DNA from: Stutzerimonas stutzeri
Lineage (GTDB): Bacteria; Pseudomonadota; Gammaproteobacteria; Pseudomonadales; Pseudomonadaceae
Direction of reading: 5' to 3'
Length of the DNA stretch: 64,000 bases
NCBI RefSeq assembly: GCF_038561965.1
Contig: NZ_CP139348.1
Location: 2,976,001-3,040,000 of the forward strand
Position numbers and translations under genes: made by a program. Below are positions 46,367 through 53,835 of this stretch, piece after piece. Numbering within the stretch: the stretch's first letter is position 1; the number at the start of each line of letters is the position of its first letter. The notes under the pieces were generated by a model. That model saw only the letters and a program-made list of their open reading frames with translations. It did not search any database and was not told the DNA's origin.

Positions 46367-47131
46367 TCAGCGCCGCCGCTCGAGGCTGGGCAACTTGCCT
46401 GCAAGGGCATCAGCGATGGCCTTGTCGATGTTCGCTTCCAGCTGCGCGTCGTTCTCTGCGACCCGGCGCACCACGTCATGGAACTTGAAGCGCTCGCGAT
46501 ACTGCGGCTGGCGGACAAAGGCGAGCACCATCGCCAGGTTCTTGCCGCGCCGCTCGGCGATGCCGATGGGCGTCTTGCCCCGCTTCATCACGAAGAACGC
46601 CAGCGCGTGCCCCTTGCGAAGGGAGCGCCGGCTATCGGTCGCCGCGTTGTCCGAGCCGGATAGCTTCATCGCCTTCAAGCCCGACAGGATCTGCGTCATG
46701 TGTCCCTTCTGGATATTTCCGTAGGCATCCAGCCGGGCGCCCGCGGCGGGTACGACGAAGCGCCCAGCCGGAAGAATCCCGGCGTCGCGCAGATACTTCT
46801 CCGACCGGCGCGTGATCCGGTCACCACCATCGACCTGCGGCAGCAGATAATCCTCTGCGCTGAATGGGTTCTTCCCGCCCGACTCGTCCTGCACCCACAC
46901 CGCCGCTTCAGGGTCAGCTGAAGGCTTGGCGCGAAAGATCCGCACGCTATTCAGCGTCCAGGGCGTGGGCCGATCGAACACGCTCTCCATTTCAGCTCGC
47001 AACGCAAGCCGAGCCTGGTTCGCCGTATGGTTCAGAGCGTCAGCTAGCGCCCGTGAAGCCAAGCCTTTGCCTAGCCGATCAAGCGATGCCAGCGCATCAT
47101 CCAGATCACGGGCATTGATCGAGCCTCGCAT
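46367..47131 (-). CDS. Putative minor virion protein (gpZ-like)
   Basis: 254 aa. It begins with helices (DLDDALASLDRLGKGLASRA) and has VFDRPTPWTLNSVRIF, a pattern seen in minor tail protein Z-like and related virion proteins. Its place between holins and terminase is unusual for a tail protein. Family assignment is uncertain. Confidence 0.55.
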   Translation of the reverse strand: MRGSINARDLDDALASLDRLGKGLASRALADALNHTANQARLALRAEMESVFDRPTPWTLNSVRIFRAKPSADPEAAVWVQDESGGKNPFSAEDYLLPQVDGGDRITRRSEKYLRDAGILPAGRFVVPAAGARLDAYGNIQKGHMTQILSGLKAMKLSGSDNAATDSRRSLRKGHALAFFVMKRGKTPIGIAERRGKNLAMVLAFVRQPQYRERFKFHDVVRRVAENDAQLEANIDKAIADALAGKLPSLERRR

Positions 47132-47143
47132 GATTCACCTCGC

Positions 47144-47476
47144 TCACCGCACCGACCCCGTCCGCCTATCCTGCTGCCGCCGCTCCACGCCATCCCAGCC
47201 GTTCGGGCGAAAGGCGCCGGCGAGGTTGCCGCCGCTCTGCCACACCGCCCAGGCGAACACGGCCAGCAGCACCACCAGTGGCCAGGCCATGGCAGGCACG
47301 CGCAGCTCACCAGTCAGGATGTAGATCACCGCGGCGCCGGCGCAGCCCATCACCAACATGGCCAGGCAAGACACACCGCGCCGGAACCGCGCAGCGCCAC
47401 GGCGATAGGTGAACAACCGCGTGAACAGCACCACGCACACAAGGAACGTCATCTGAGTCAGCAGAGCACTAACCAT
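47144..47476 (-). CDS. Small membrane protein, holin or antiholin candidate
   Basis: 110 aa with three hydrophobic segments (LLTQMTFLVCVVLFTRLF; CLAMLVMGCAGAAVIYIL; WPLVVLLAVFAWAVW) and a charged C-terminus rich in Arg/Gln (VERRQQDRRTG). The ATG at 47476 follows GGAGGCGCGG and overlaps the stop of the next gene by 8 nt. Its pairing with 47469-47834 suggests a holin/antiholin set. Confidence 0.65.
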   Translation of the reverse strand: MVSALLTQMTFLVCVVLFTRLFTYRRGAARFRRGVSCLAMLVMGCAGAAVIYILTGELRVPAMAWPLVVLLAVFAWAVWQSGGNLAGAFRPNGWDGVERRQQDRRTGSVR

Positions 47477-47834
47477 CCGCGCCTCCGTCACTGATCGATG
47501 GCACGCCTCGCCGGCGGATGGCGGCCAGCGCCAGCGTCACCACCAGCACCGCCGCACCGAATGCGGCCGGGCCTGGGTAGGCGAACGGATGAAAGCCCCA
47601 GAACTCCGCCTCCACGATGGCAGGCGCGAACTGGTAACCCATCACCGCCGATACCAAGAAGAACAACAGCCGCTTCCAGATCGGCAGGTCATACGTCGTA
47701 GTCACATACACCAGCGCACCCAGCAGCGCGCCGACAGCCGCATCACCGTTCACGCCAGCCATGAAGCCAGCCAGGCCGGCACCGGCCGCTCCTGCCACCA
47801 CAACGCCTGCCGTGGTGCTCGTTGGCTCAGCCAT
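47469..47834 (-). CDS. Holin
   Basis: 121 aa. Begins MAEPTSTTAGVVVAGAAGAG with three to four hydrophobic segments and a short charged tail, like phage holins. The start at 47834 is 25 nt after the terminator (47859-47885) and has GGAGACGTTGC in front. It would open the inner membrane for the GH19 endolysin encoded 23 kb downstream. Confidence 0.7.
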   Translation of the reverse strand: MAEPTSTTAGVVVAGAAGAGLAGFMAGVNGDAAVGALLGALVYVTTTYDLPIWKRLLFFLVSAVMGYQFAPAIVEAEFWGFHPFAYPGPAAFGAAVLVVTLALAAIRRRGVPSISDGGADG

Positions 47835-47858
47835 GCAACGTCTCCAGCGGCACAAATG

Positions 47859-47885
47859 AAAAAGGCCCACCGTTTCGGGTGAGCC
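47859..47885 (-). terminator. Intrinsic terminator before the late genes (tR'-like)
   Basis: On the minus strand AAGGCTCACC-CGAAACG-GTGGGCC then five Ts. One stem mismatch. It lies upstream of holin, so late transcription must pass it. Confidence 0.75.
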
Positions 47886-48044
47886 TTGGAATGGGTGCCC
47901 TCTTTCGAGGGCTGGCCTGCCGGGGAACAGGCCGCGACACAGCACGTCGCTTGGCGGTTATCGCTGCGGGCGCAGCTCTACAACCATGGGGACTTTCTAC
48001 AGCCGACATGCAACGCCCGCAACCGCCGATTTTTGCAAACGCGG
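47859..48044 (-). ncRNA. Candidate short late leader RNA (lambda 6S-like)
   Basis: Between the Q-like gene and the terminator the minus strand can form GGCCTG/CAGGCC (47914-47933), GCCCTC-GAAA-GAGGGC (47897-47912, GNRA-type loop) and then the terminator hairpin. Three hairpins in a row ending in a terminator resemble the leader RNA between lambda pR' and tR'. A clear promoter was not found, so this is inference. Confidence 0.35.
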
Positions 48045-48082
48045 TTGCACACACTTGTGCACGCTTGAGCACGGTTGGACGC
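48033..48082. repeat. 10-bp-phased TTG-n2-CAC direct repeats (regulator-binding array)
   Basis: TTGCAAAC (48033), TTGCACAC (48045), TTGTGCAC (48055), TTGAGCAC (48065) and TTGGACGC (48075): starts are 12, 10, 10 and 10 nt apart. An internal palindrome TGCACA-CACT-TGTGCA lies at 48046-48061. The helical phasing suggests cooperative protein binding upstream of the late genes. Confidence 0.55.
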
Positions 48083-48114
48083 TGTTCGCGCCAAACCCAG
48101 CCGACGAACGGTCA

Positions 48115-48699
48115 TCACGCAGCCCCCGCTTTACGGCCAACCGCAGCGTCCTTCACCGCCCTAGCCGCTGCCTTGCGCTCGGCCACCCGCTTGCGCTCAG
48201 CCCGCGCGTTCTCCCGCGCCACATCACGCGCAGCACGTGCACGCTTCACTGCCGCCGCGTGCGCATCCGTGCCCCGCTCCGCCGCCTGCAAGCGGGCCAG
48301 CGCTACCGGCCACTCCGCCTGCAACTCGGCATGCAGCTCATCCACCTGCGCGCGGTACGTCCGCATCGATATACCCAGCCGCGCACACTGCGCCGCCACC
48401 GCTACAGTCTTCGGTCCCTGGCAGTAGCGCACATGCGCCAACCGCTGCAGCACACGCCCGCGCGAGCCCTGCCCCAGCGGCGCGTCCTTCGCCATGCCAT
48501 CCAGCGCCATTGTCACCGCCTGGCTCGCTCGGCTGATCGCCACAGCGCACTCCACCAGTGAGAGGCACCGATGCCCGCCCACACCGCCCGGCGCATCGTC
48601 ACCCATCCGCCCCAGCGGCGAGGCGATGGCCACATCCAGAGCAGGGTTCACAACCTCACGGCCCCACGCCTGCAACAGCACCTCCATGGCCTCGATCAT
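48115..48699 (-). CDS. Putative late-gene regulator (Q-like)
   Basis: 194 aa. The middle (QRLAHVRYCQGPKTVAVAAQ, then CARLGISMRTYRAQVDELHA) looks like a helix-turn-helix; the C-terminal third is an Ala/Arg-rich helix. Position between replication and late genes, with a leader and terminator after it, is that of lambda Q. The start is ATG 48699. No close family is certain. Confidence 0.55.
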   Translation of the reverse strand: MIEAMEVLLQAWGREVVNPALDVAIASPLGRMGDDAPGGVGGHRCLSLVECAVAISRASQAVTMALDGMAKDAPLGQGSRGRVLQRLAHVRYCQGPKTVAVAAQCARLGISMRTYRAQVDELHAELQAEWPVALARLQAAERGTDAHAAAVKRARAARDVARENARAERKRVAERKAAARAVKDAAVGRKAGAA

Positions 48700-48711
48700 G
48701 CTCTGCCCCCC

Positions 48712-49013
48712 AACCCGACACAAAAACCCCAACCCAACACAAACCCAACACACTCAAAACCCTTATAAATCAATGCCTTCGAAGCAGCTGTGTTGAGTGT
48801 GTTGGGTTTGTTGGGTTTTTCGGTCCTCGCGTAGCAGTTTTTTCTCGCTTCATCAGCCCCGTTCAGTCGTTGCAACAAAACACACGCATGCGCGCGCGCG
48901 ACTCCAAACCCAACACACCCAGCACACACCCCGCAAAGCGGCGCCGTTACTGGCCTGCCTCTGTGTTGGGTTCGCAAACCCAACCCAACACAACCCAACA
49001 CACCCAACACACT
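48712..49013. repeat. AACCCAACACA repeat array (possible origin or operator cluster)
   Basis: The 325-nt gap between the Q-like and primase-helicase genes holds seven exact copies of an 11-mer: AACCCAACACA at 48731, 48742, 48907, 48982 and 48992, and its complement at 48798 and 48962. Degenerate copies sit at the edges (48712 and near 49003). An alternating CG tract (CATGCGCGCGCGCG) lies near 48887-48900. No gene is seen. Confidence 0.75.
48739..48811. repeat. Perfect 19-bp inverted repeat in the array
   Basis: ACAAACCCAACACACTCAA (48739-48757) and its exact complement (48793-48811) flank a 35-nt segment containing TTATAAA and CTTCGAAG. It could form a cruciform or mark a bidirectional binding site. 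Confidence 0.8.
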
Positions 49014-49024
49014 TTTCGTCGTAT

Positions 49025-51727
49025 TCATGCCGCAGCCCCCTTCAAGTGGTCCCAGCCGCCCACATCCCAGCCCGCCAGCTTCGCCTTCGCCCGCCAGGCC
49101 GCCACATGCTGGCCAAGCGCAGCTGCGTTCATAGATGGGGGCAGGGAAGAGTCCGGGTCATTAGGAAAGAAGAAGGCCCCGAAGCGCCGGTTCGCCCCCT
49201 CCGTCCAGGGAATCGACCGCGTCTTCTCCACCTCGGAGCTGATGAACAGGCTGAACTTCGTCTGGCTCATCGCGTGTTCACGGTTGCGCTGGCACCACTC
49301 AAGGAACAGCGCGTAGAGGTCAGTCGACAGGCACGCGCCCCAAAGCTTGTGCCCCAACTCTCCGTGCTGCCACTGATGAAGGAAGGTCTGCCAGCCAGCC
49401 CGCGACAACGCCACCAGCCGCTGCCGGGCATCCGTGCGCGGCGGCCGGGTGCGCTCATTGAAGTCGCCCAGGTCCACATCCAGCAGCCAGCCATAAAGGG
49501 CAGCCACCCCGCCGTTCGCCAGCTCCGCACCGATCGCCCGCTGCCGTTCCTCCGGCAACGTCTCCAACGGCCACATCACCAGAAAGCGCCGGTCCGACTC
49601 ACTGATCGGCCACGGCAGGATCTCGTTCGAGAGGAACACCGCATTCATATGGTTGGCTTCCTCCCAACCATTGATGAACTTCGATTCCATCCGCACCGTC
49701 TTGCCAGTGATCAGATGCTTGATCTTGCCCACTTGGTTGTAACGCTGGTCGCGGCTCACGACTTCCTCGAACACCGCCCACAGCTTCCGGCTCTGCCACG
49801 CATTGAAGTTGCTCTCCAGCTGCGTCTGCCCCACCGTCGCCGCATACGGGCCATACAGCGCACCCAGCGTATCGGCAAACAGCAAGCTCTTGCCCGAGCC
49901 CTCCATCACCGAATGCATCAGCACAGCCGTGTCCAGCTTCGCGCCCGGGTGCTGCAGCGGATAAGCCAGCCATTTCACTAACCACGCCAGCGGCTCCGCC
50001 TCGTGGTTGCACAGAAACGAGATCAGCCACCGCAGGTTCTCGCACGCCGCGTCATCGCGCACCGGCTCCTGCGGCAGGCCCTCGAACGTGTTGATATACA
50101 CCGCCGGGTCCTTCGTCATCGTCGGGTCAAAGACGATGTGGTCCACATCCACCGTTCGGCGCTCGGCACTGTTCAGCCACAACGCATAGGCATCGCCCAG
50201 TGCCATCTTCACCGCGCCCTCCGGAATGCGCCGCTTCTTCTCGCGGTCCCACACGTCCTTCGTCCCGTCGATGTACACATACCGCTCGATGGGCGTCATC
50301 CCCAGCGCCGTTGCCTTCTTGCCGGCCATCCGCCGCGCCTGCTCCAACTCGCGCACCGTATCGGCGCCGATCAGCTTCTTGCCAACGTCATCGGCCCAGG
50401 CCTTCGCCAGCGGCTTCGTCACCAGCGCCTCGAACGCGGTCTTCTTCATCACCGCTTTCTTGTCCTGGTCCCAGACCTGCGTCGTGCCCTCAACCAACGC
50501 AAACCGCCGCATCACCTGCTCACTGGTGAAGCCCACCCCCTGCCCCCCGTTGTCGGAGGAGCCGGCCGCCGCAGCGGCTTCGTCAGCGGATGGGTCCGGG
50601 GAAGGCTTACCAGCAGCCACAGCCGCATCGAGCTGCTGCGCAACCGCCTCCAGCCCCCAAGCTACATGCACATCGTTCCAGTCCTGCCCCGCCTCGCCTT
50701 CGGCCGGCAGCGTCGGGAATGCCGCGATGCCGCAAACCTCCCCCGCTGCCGCTTCCGCCTTCTTCCGGCCCGGGTTGCCCGGCTTCGTCGGGTCATCGTC
50801 ACCGGTGACCACTAGCAGCGCTTCCGGGCACTGCGCCGCCAGGTCACGCGCAACCGCCGGCATGTTGCCGGAGTCCAGCGCCATCGCCACTGGCCAGCCC
50901 TTGGCCATATGCACGCTCGCCGCCGTCGCGTAGCCCTCGGCCTCGGCGATCACCGCTGCGTCGGCCAGCTCGCCCAGCACATGCCGGCAACCGGCCTTGC
51001 GCCCGTACTTCGGGAACAGCTTCGTGCCCTGCTCGTTGATCGCCTGCAGGCTCCACAACTTGCCAGCCGCATCACGCAGCGGAATGGCAATGCTGCCCGC
51101 CTTGAACATCAGGAACGACAATGAATCCGGCCGGGGCTTGGGCATGGCCGCGAAGAACTCCCGCGTCTCGCTGCCCACCCACACATCGCAGCGCTGCCGC
51201 TCGTCATCGATGGCCAGCACAACCGTGTAATGGAAGTAGCCAACGCCAAAAGCCCCCACCTGCTTGCGCTCCAGGTAGGGGCTTTCGCCTTGCGGCTTGC
51301 AGTGCTTAGTCCAGATCAGCTCACAGGCAGCGGCCACGGCTTCGCGCATCACCTGCGCCCTCGCCTCGTCCGCTTCGATCTCCGCCTGGCGCACCGCCCG
51401 CCGCGCTTCCGCCTCGGCATTCAGCCGTCGCTTCTCCTCGGCGGTGATCGGCTCTCGGCGCGGACGCCAGCCGTTGTCCTTCGCCAGCTTGATCACCGTG
51501 CCCATGCCCGTGCCCGCCTTGCGGAACGAGCGCCAAACCGTCTTCGCATCCGCCGTGCTGTAACTGTCAGCGCCGGCACTCCAGGTATCCCAGGCATCGA
51601 ACCCATTACTGCTGAACTCCGCCTTAATGCCCATGCCCACCTGCAACCAGGTGTCACGGTCATCGGCTTTGATGTACTGCAGCAGCTCGGGGAGATCGGC
51701 CACGGTGAGGGGTACGCGCTCAGACAT
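49025..51727 (-). CDS. Primase-helicase (PriCT-2, Toprim, D5-like SF3 helicase)
   Basis: About 900 aa. Order: an N-terminal PriCT-2-like domain (YIKADDRDTWLQVGMGIKAE; AGADSYSTADAKTVWRSFRK), a Toprim-type region (AVIAEAEGYATAASVHMAKG; VVTGDDDPTKPGNPGRKKAE), then an SF3/D5-like ATPase with Walker A SVMEGSGKSLLF. It primes and unwinds the phage origin. The start is ATG 51727 behind GAGGGTG; the upstream frame to 51862 overlaps a rightward gene region and is rejected. Confidence 0.88.
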   Translation of the reverse strand: MSERVPLTVADLPELLQYIKADDRDTWLQVGMGIKAEFSSNGFDAWDTWSAGADSYSTADAKTVWRSFRKAGTGMGTVIKLAKDNGWRPRREPITAEEKRRLNAEAEARRAVRQAEIEADEARAQVMREAVAAACELIWTKHCKPQGESPYLERKQVGAFGVGYFHYTVVLAIDDERQRCDVWVGSETREFFAAMPKPRPDSLSFLMFKAGSIAIPLRDAAGKLWSLQAINEQGTKLFPKYGRKAGCRHVLGELADAAVIAEAEGYATAASVHMAKGWPVAMALDSGNMPAVARDLAAQCPEALLVVTGDDDPTKPGNPGRKKAEAAAGEVCGIAAFPTLPAEGEAGQDWNDVHVAWGLEAVAQQLDAAVAAGKPSPDPSADEAAAAAGSSDNGGQGVGFTSEQVMRRFALVEGTTQVWDQDKKAVMKKTAFEALVTKPLAKAWADDVGKKLIGADTVRELEQARRMAGKKATALGMTPIERYVYIDGTKDVWDREKKRRIPEGAVKMALGDAYALWLNSAERRTVDVDHIVFDPTMTKDPAVYINTFEGLPQEPVRDDAACENLRWLISFLCNHEAEPLAWLVKWLAYPLQHPGAKLDTAVLMHSVMEGSGKSLLFADTLGALYGPYAATVGQTQLESNFNAWQSRKLWAVFEEVVSRDQRYNQVGKIKHLITGKTVRMESKFINGWEEANHMNAVFLSNEILPWPISESDRRFLVMWPLETLPEERQRAIGAELANGGVAALYGWLLDVDLGDFNERTRPPRTDARQRLVALSRAGWQTFLHQWQHGELGHKLWGACLSTDLYALFLEWCQRNREHAMSQTKFSLFISSEVEKTRSIPWTEGANRRFGAFFFPNDPDSSLPPSMNAAALGQHVAAWRAKAKLAGWDVGGWDHLKGAAA

Positions 51728-51788
51728 TGGCGCACCCTCTAGTCTCGTGCACCATGGCACGTTCGTGACGGAACTGGAGTCGAGGGCA

Positions 51789-52346
51789 ATGGAGTGGGTA
51801 TTTACTTGGTTCGAAGCGCATCCTGGGACCGCGAGCTGGGCGCAGGCCATCGGCACGATCATCGCTTTGGTAATCGCAATCGCCGTCCCGTTTCATCAGA
51901 ACCGGATGATGCGCAGGGAGGCCTCTATCAGAAACCACGAGCAGGCAATACAGCTTTTTGATTCGCTCGGAGCAATGGCCAACTTCGCGGGCCACTTGCT
52001 TTCGATGGTCCAAGATGAGCTGAACGATGACGACGGCGTTTTTGGAACGCTGTCCTTCGCTCGGGAGGATCACATGTTTTCCAGCATGCAAGTTGAGCTT
52101 GACCGATACCCGATTCACCAACTGCCCGACCACGACAGCGTGGCTACAGCGCTTGAACTCAAAAGCACATATACGCGGGCCTGCGTCACCCTTCGTGCCT
52201 CCATAGATGCCTTCCAACGCAACGATTTCGCGGCCTATGGAAACGAAACCGAACGATTCAGGTATGAGTTCGCGCTTTATTGTGAAGTCGTGGAACGCCT
52301 CAGTACACAAGCGTCCAACTACCGAGCACGTATCGAAGCAGTTTGA
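51789..52346 (+). CDS. Membrane-anchored accessory protein
   Basis: 185 aa. An N-terminal helix (QAIGTIIALVIAIAVPF) anchors a helical cytoplasmic domain. CGAGGGCA precedes the ATG. It runs against the replication operon between DksA-like and primase genes and has lower GC. Such single-gene inserts in prophages often act in superinfection exclusion or defence; function here unknown. A leftward frame over the same DNA (51720-52358) has no RBS or domain support. Confidence 0.65.
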   Translation: MEWVFTWFEAHPGTASWAQAIGTIIALVIAIAVPFHQNRMMRREASIRNHEQAIQLFDSLGAMANFAGHLLSMVQDELNDDDGVFGTLSFAREDHMFSSMQVELDRYPIHQLPDHDSVATALELKSTYTRACVTLRASIDAFQRNDFAAYGNETERFRYEFALYCEVVERLSTQASNYRARIEAV

Positions 52347-52350
52347 GGGC

Positions 52351-52572
52351 TTACCCACGCCTCACCCCCGCATTCCGCTTGTCCTCGTCCGCCTGGCAAG
52401 CGATACACAGCCGGCACCCCTTCACCGCCTCGCGCCGCGCAGGCGGAATCTCGTCGCCGCACCCCTCGCACTCACTAAGGCTCACGCCCTCATAACGCGC
52501 GCGGCGCGCAATCGCCGCCTCCCGGTCTTCCAGCTCGCGCTGTTGCGCCAGTTCGAATGCGCGCTCATCCAT
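52351..52572 (-). CDS. DksA/TraR-type zinc-finger protein
   Basis: 73 aa. A C4 zinc finger CEGCGDEIPPARREAV-KGCRLCIACQ is the TraR/DksA signature. Small TraR-like proteins bind the RNA polymerase secondary channel and change promoter use without ppGpp. The start at 52572 overlaps the CII-like stop by 8 nt. Confidence 0.82.
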   Translation of the reverse strand: MDERAFELAQQRELEDREAAIARRARYEGVSLSECEGCGDEIPPARREAVKGCRLCIACQADEDKRNAGVRRG

Positions 52573-53068
52573 GGGCCACCTCCCCGCCTGCCCTGGCCTC
52601 CGACATCGCCAGTTCAGCGCCGGCGACAATGCCCAGCACGTGACCAATCACGCGGTTGGCGTGGTAGCGCAGCGCCTCGACCTCATGCGGCAACCATATG
52701 TTGTCCGCAGCGCCCTCATGCAGGCTCGCCACAAAATCCCCTTCTGCCCGTAGCAGCTTGCCCAGCGCATTCAGCGCGGCATGCGTGGCCGGAACCGGCG
52801 CGGGCACATAGGCCACCGCACCGGCCGGGCGCACCAAGGCCGCCAGCAGGCGCGGGTCGCGCGTTGCCGCAACGATTTCCTCCAAGAACTCAGGGTGAAT
52901 GGGGCGATTGCTCGTGGGGCTGACGCGCTTGTTCAGCTCGTCCGGGTCCATCCCGATGGTCAGCGCCACCGCGTTCTGGCCCCCTGTTGCGTCGCGCGTG
53001 GCGCGGTAGAGCGCCTGGCGGGTGTTCAGCACCGGGCCGGTGCCCGGTAAAAGATCCTTGCGGCTCAT
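52565..53068 (-). CDS. Phage CII-type regulator (CP76 family)
   Basis: 167 aa. TRQALYRATRDATGGQNAVA, then LTIGMDPDELNKRVSP and HPEFLEEIVAATRDPRLLAA match the phage regulatory CII (CP76) pattern: GGQ...A...G......L.NK....H. Probably decides lysogeny by activating CI. The start is ATG 53068; the long upstream frame to 53554 crosses the non-coding leader. Confidence 0.75.
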   Translation of the reverse strand: MSRKDLLPGTGPVLNTRQALYRATRDATGGQNAVALTIGMDPDELNKRVSPTSNRPIHPEFLEEIVAATRDPRLLAALVRPAGAVAYVPAPVPATHAALNALGKLLRAEGDFVASLHEGAADNIWLPHEVEALRYHANRVIGHVLGIVAGAELAMSEARAGGEVAHG

Positions 53069-53402
53069 AGCGTTAATGCCCCGGTAACGCTGTAGCCAGC
53101 CGCAGGGCAGTTGCCCTACAGTTGGCCCACAGCTCGCGACCCTTCCCGATACGTGCTGTGTCCTCGGGTCGCGGGTTGAGGTAGTCAGGGGTGGTACCCG
53201 TCTACCGGAACGCTGGGTCAAGGCTGCTTTACTTTGGTGAGTGGGCGCCTTGATTCCAGCCTCTACATCCACCTGCCGCCGTGGCGTCAGGTTTGTTGCT
53301 CTTGGCCCTTGGGCCTGCCCGTTCCGGTCTGCTGGTGAGGCTCCCGGTGCCAGCCCCCGCTGATACTGAAAACAGTGGTGTGTCCCAGCGGAGTTGAAAG
53401 GG
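53069..53402 (-). other. 334-nt non-coding leader with several inverted repeats
   Basis: No gene seen. On the minus strand it would be the leader between Cro-like and CII-like genes. Visible pairs: AGGGCA/TGCCCT (53104-53117), CGCGACCC (53135-53142) with GGGTCGCG (53166-53173), and CTGTAG (53090-53095) with CTACAG (53116-53121). It may hold an antitermination (nut-like) or structured RNA element. Confidence 0.4.
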
Positions 53403-53741
53403 TTATGCGCGGCGGTCTTCCGACCGGCGCTCGTCGGCGCGGCGTTCGCAACTCCGCCGCTCACCTGAACGCCGGTCGGGCAACTGAAGTGTCTCCGGCT
53501 CAGCGGTACCAGCCTTGCGCGGCGCGGCCGCTGCTTTGAGACGAGCAACATCAAACGAAGCGCCTTGCTCGCTCGCTAAGTCCGCTAATTTGGTGAGATA
53601 TCTCGTTTCACCCGTGTATTCCGTACGGGGTAACGAATTGGCAGCGATCCATTTGTAGACGGCTCTAACGCTGACTCCACAAGCCCGTGCGACAGCCTTG
53701 GCTCCGCCAGCGCATCGAACCGCCTCTTTCACTGAGCTCAT
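53403..53741 (-). CDS. Cro/YdaS-type repressor
   Basis: 112 aa. A helix-turn-helix like Cro/YdaS: VRCAGGAKAVARACGVSVRA, VYKWIAANSLP. The C-terminal 40 residues are dominated by Arg/Glu in repeated ERR and RRS steps, an unusual low-complexity tail. GGGAG precedes the ATG at 53741. It is divergent from CI over three operators. Confidence 0.75.
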   Translation of the reverse strand: MSSVKEAVRCAGGAKAVARACGVSVRAVYKWIAANSLPRTEYTGETRYLTKLADLASEQGASFDVARLKAAAAPRKAGTAEPETLQLPDRRSGERRSCERRADERRSEDRRA

Positions 53742-53762
53742 CGTGAGTCTCCCAAGCCAAAT

Positions 53763-53777
53763 GTGAACCTACGGTAC
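53763..53777. promoter_or_regulatory. CI/Cro operator, OR-like site 1
   Basis: TGAACCTACGGTACA, a near-perfect palindrome with half-site TG(A/T)AC, next to the Cro-like gene start. Confidence 0.65.
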
Positions 53778-53807
53778 ATGGTATGACGGAACTGAAAGTT
53801 CACGCAA
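53778..53807 (-). promoter_or_regulatory. Candidate promoter for the Cro-like gene (PR-like)
   Basis: On the minus strand TTGCGT (53807-53802), 18-nt spacer, TACCAT (53783-53778). Operator 2 covers the spacer and operator 1 overlaps the start region, so repression is expected. Confidence 0.4.
53788..53802. promoter_or_regulatory. CI/Cro operator, OR-like site 2
   Basis: GGAACTGAAAGTTCA, a diverged palindrome of the same family (minus strand TGAACTTTCAGTTCC). Its centre is 25 bp from site 1 and 33 bp from site 3. Confidence 0.5.
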
Positions 53808-53820
53808 GGGCATGCGAAAT

Positions 53821-53835
53821 TGAACCTATGGTTCA
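53821..53835. promoter_or_regulatory. CI/Cro operator, OR-like site 3
   Basis: TGAACCTATGGTTCA, a perfect palindrome (6-bp arms). The ATG in its centre (53828) is the likely CI start, so binding here could autoregulate CI. Confidence 0.7.

Noticed and set aside
48797..49981. 394-aa rightward open frame through the repeat array and primase gene
   Set aside because: Its start lies in the repeat array (VCWVCWVF from repeat sequence) and the rest is antisense to the primase-helicase.
51720..52358. 212-aa leftward open frame opposite the accessory gene at 51789
   Set aside because: No RBS or domain; the rightward frame has a good RBS, a membrane helix and sensible composition.
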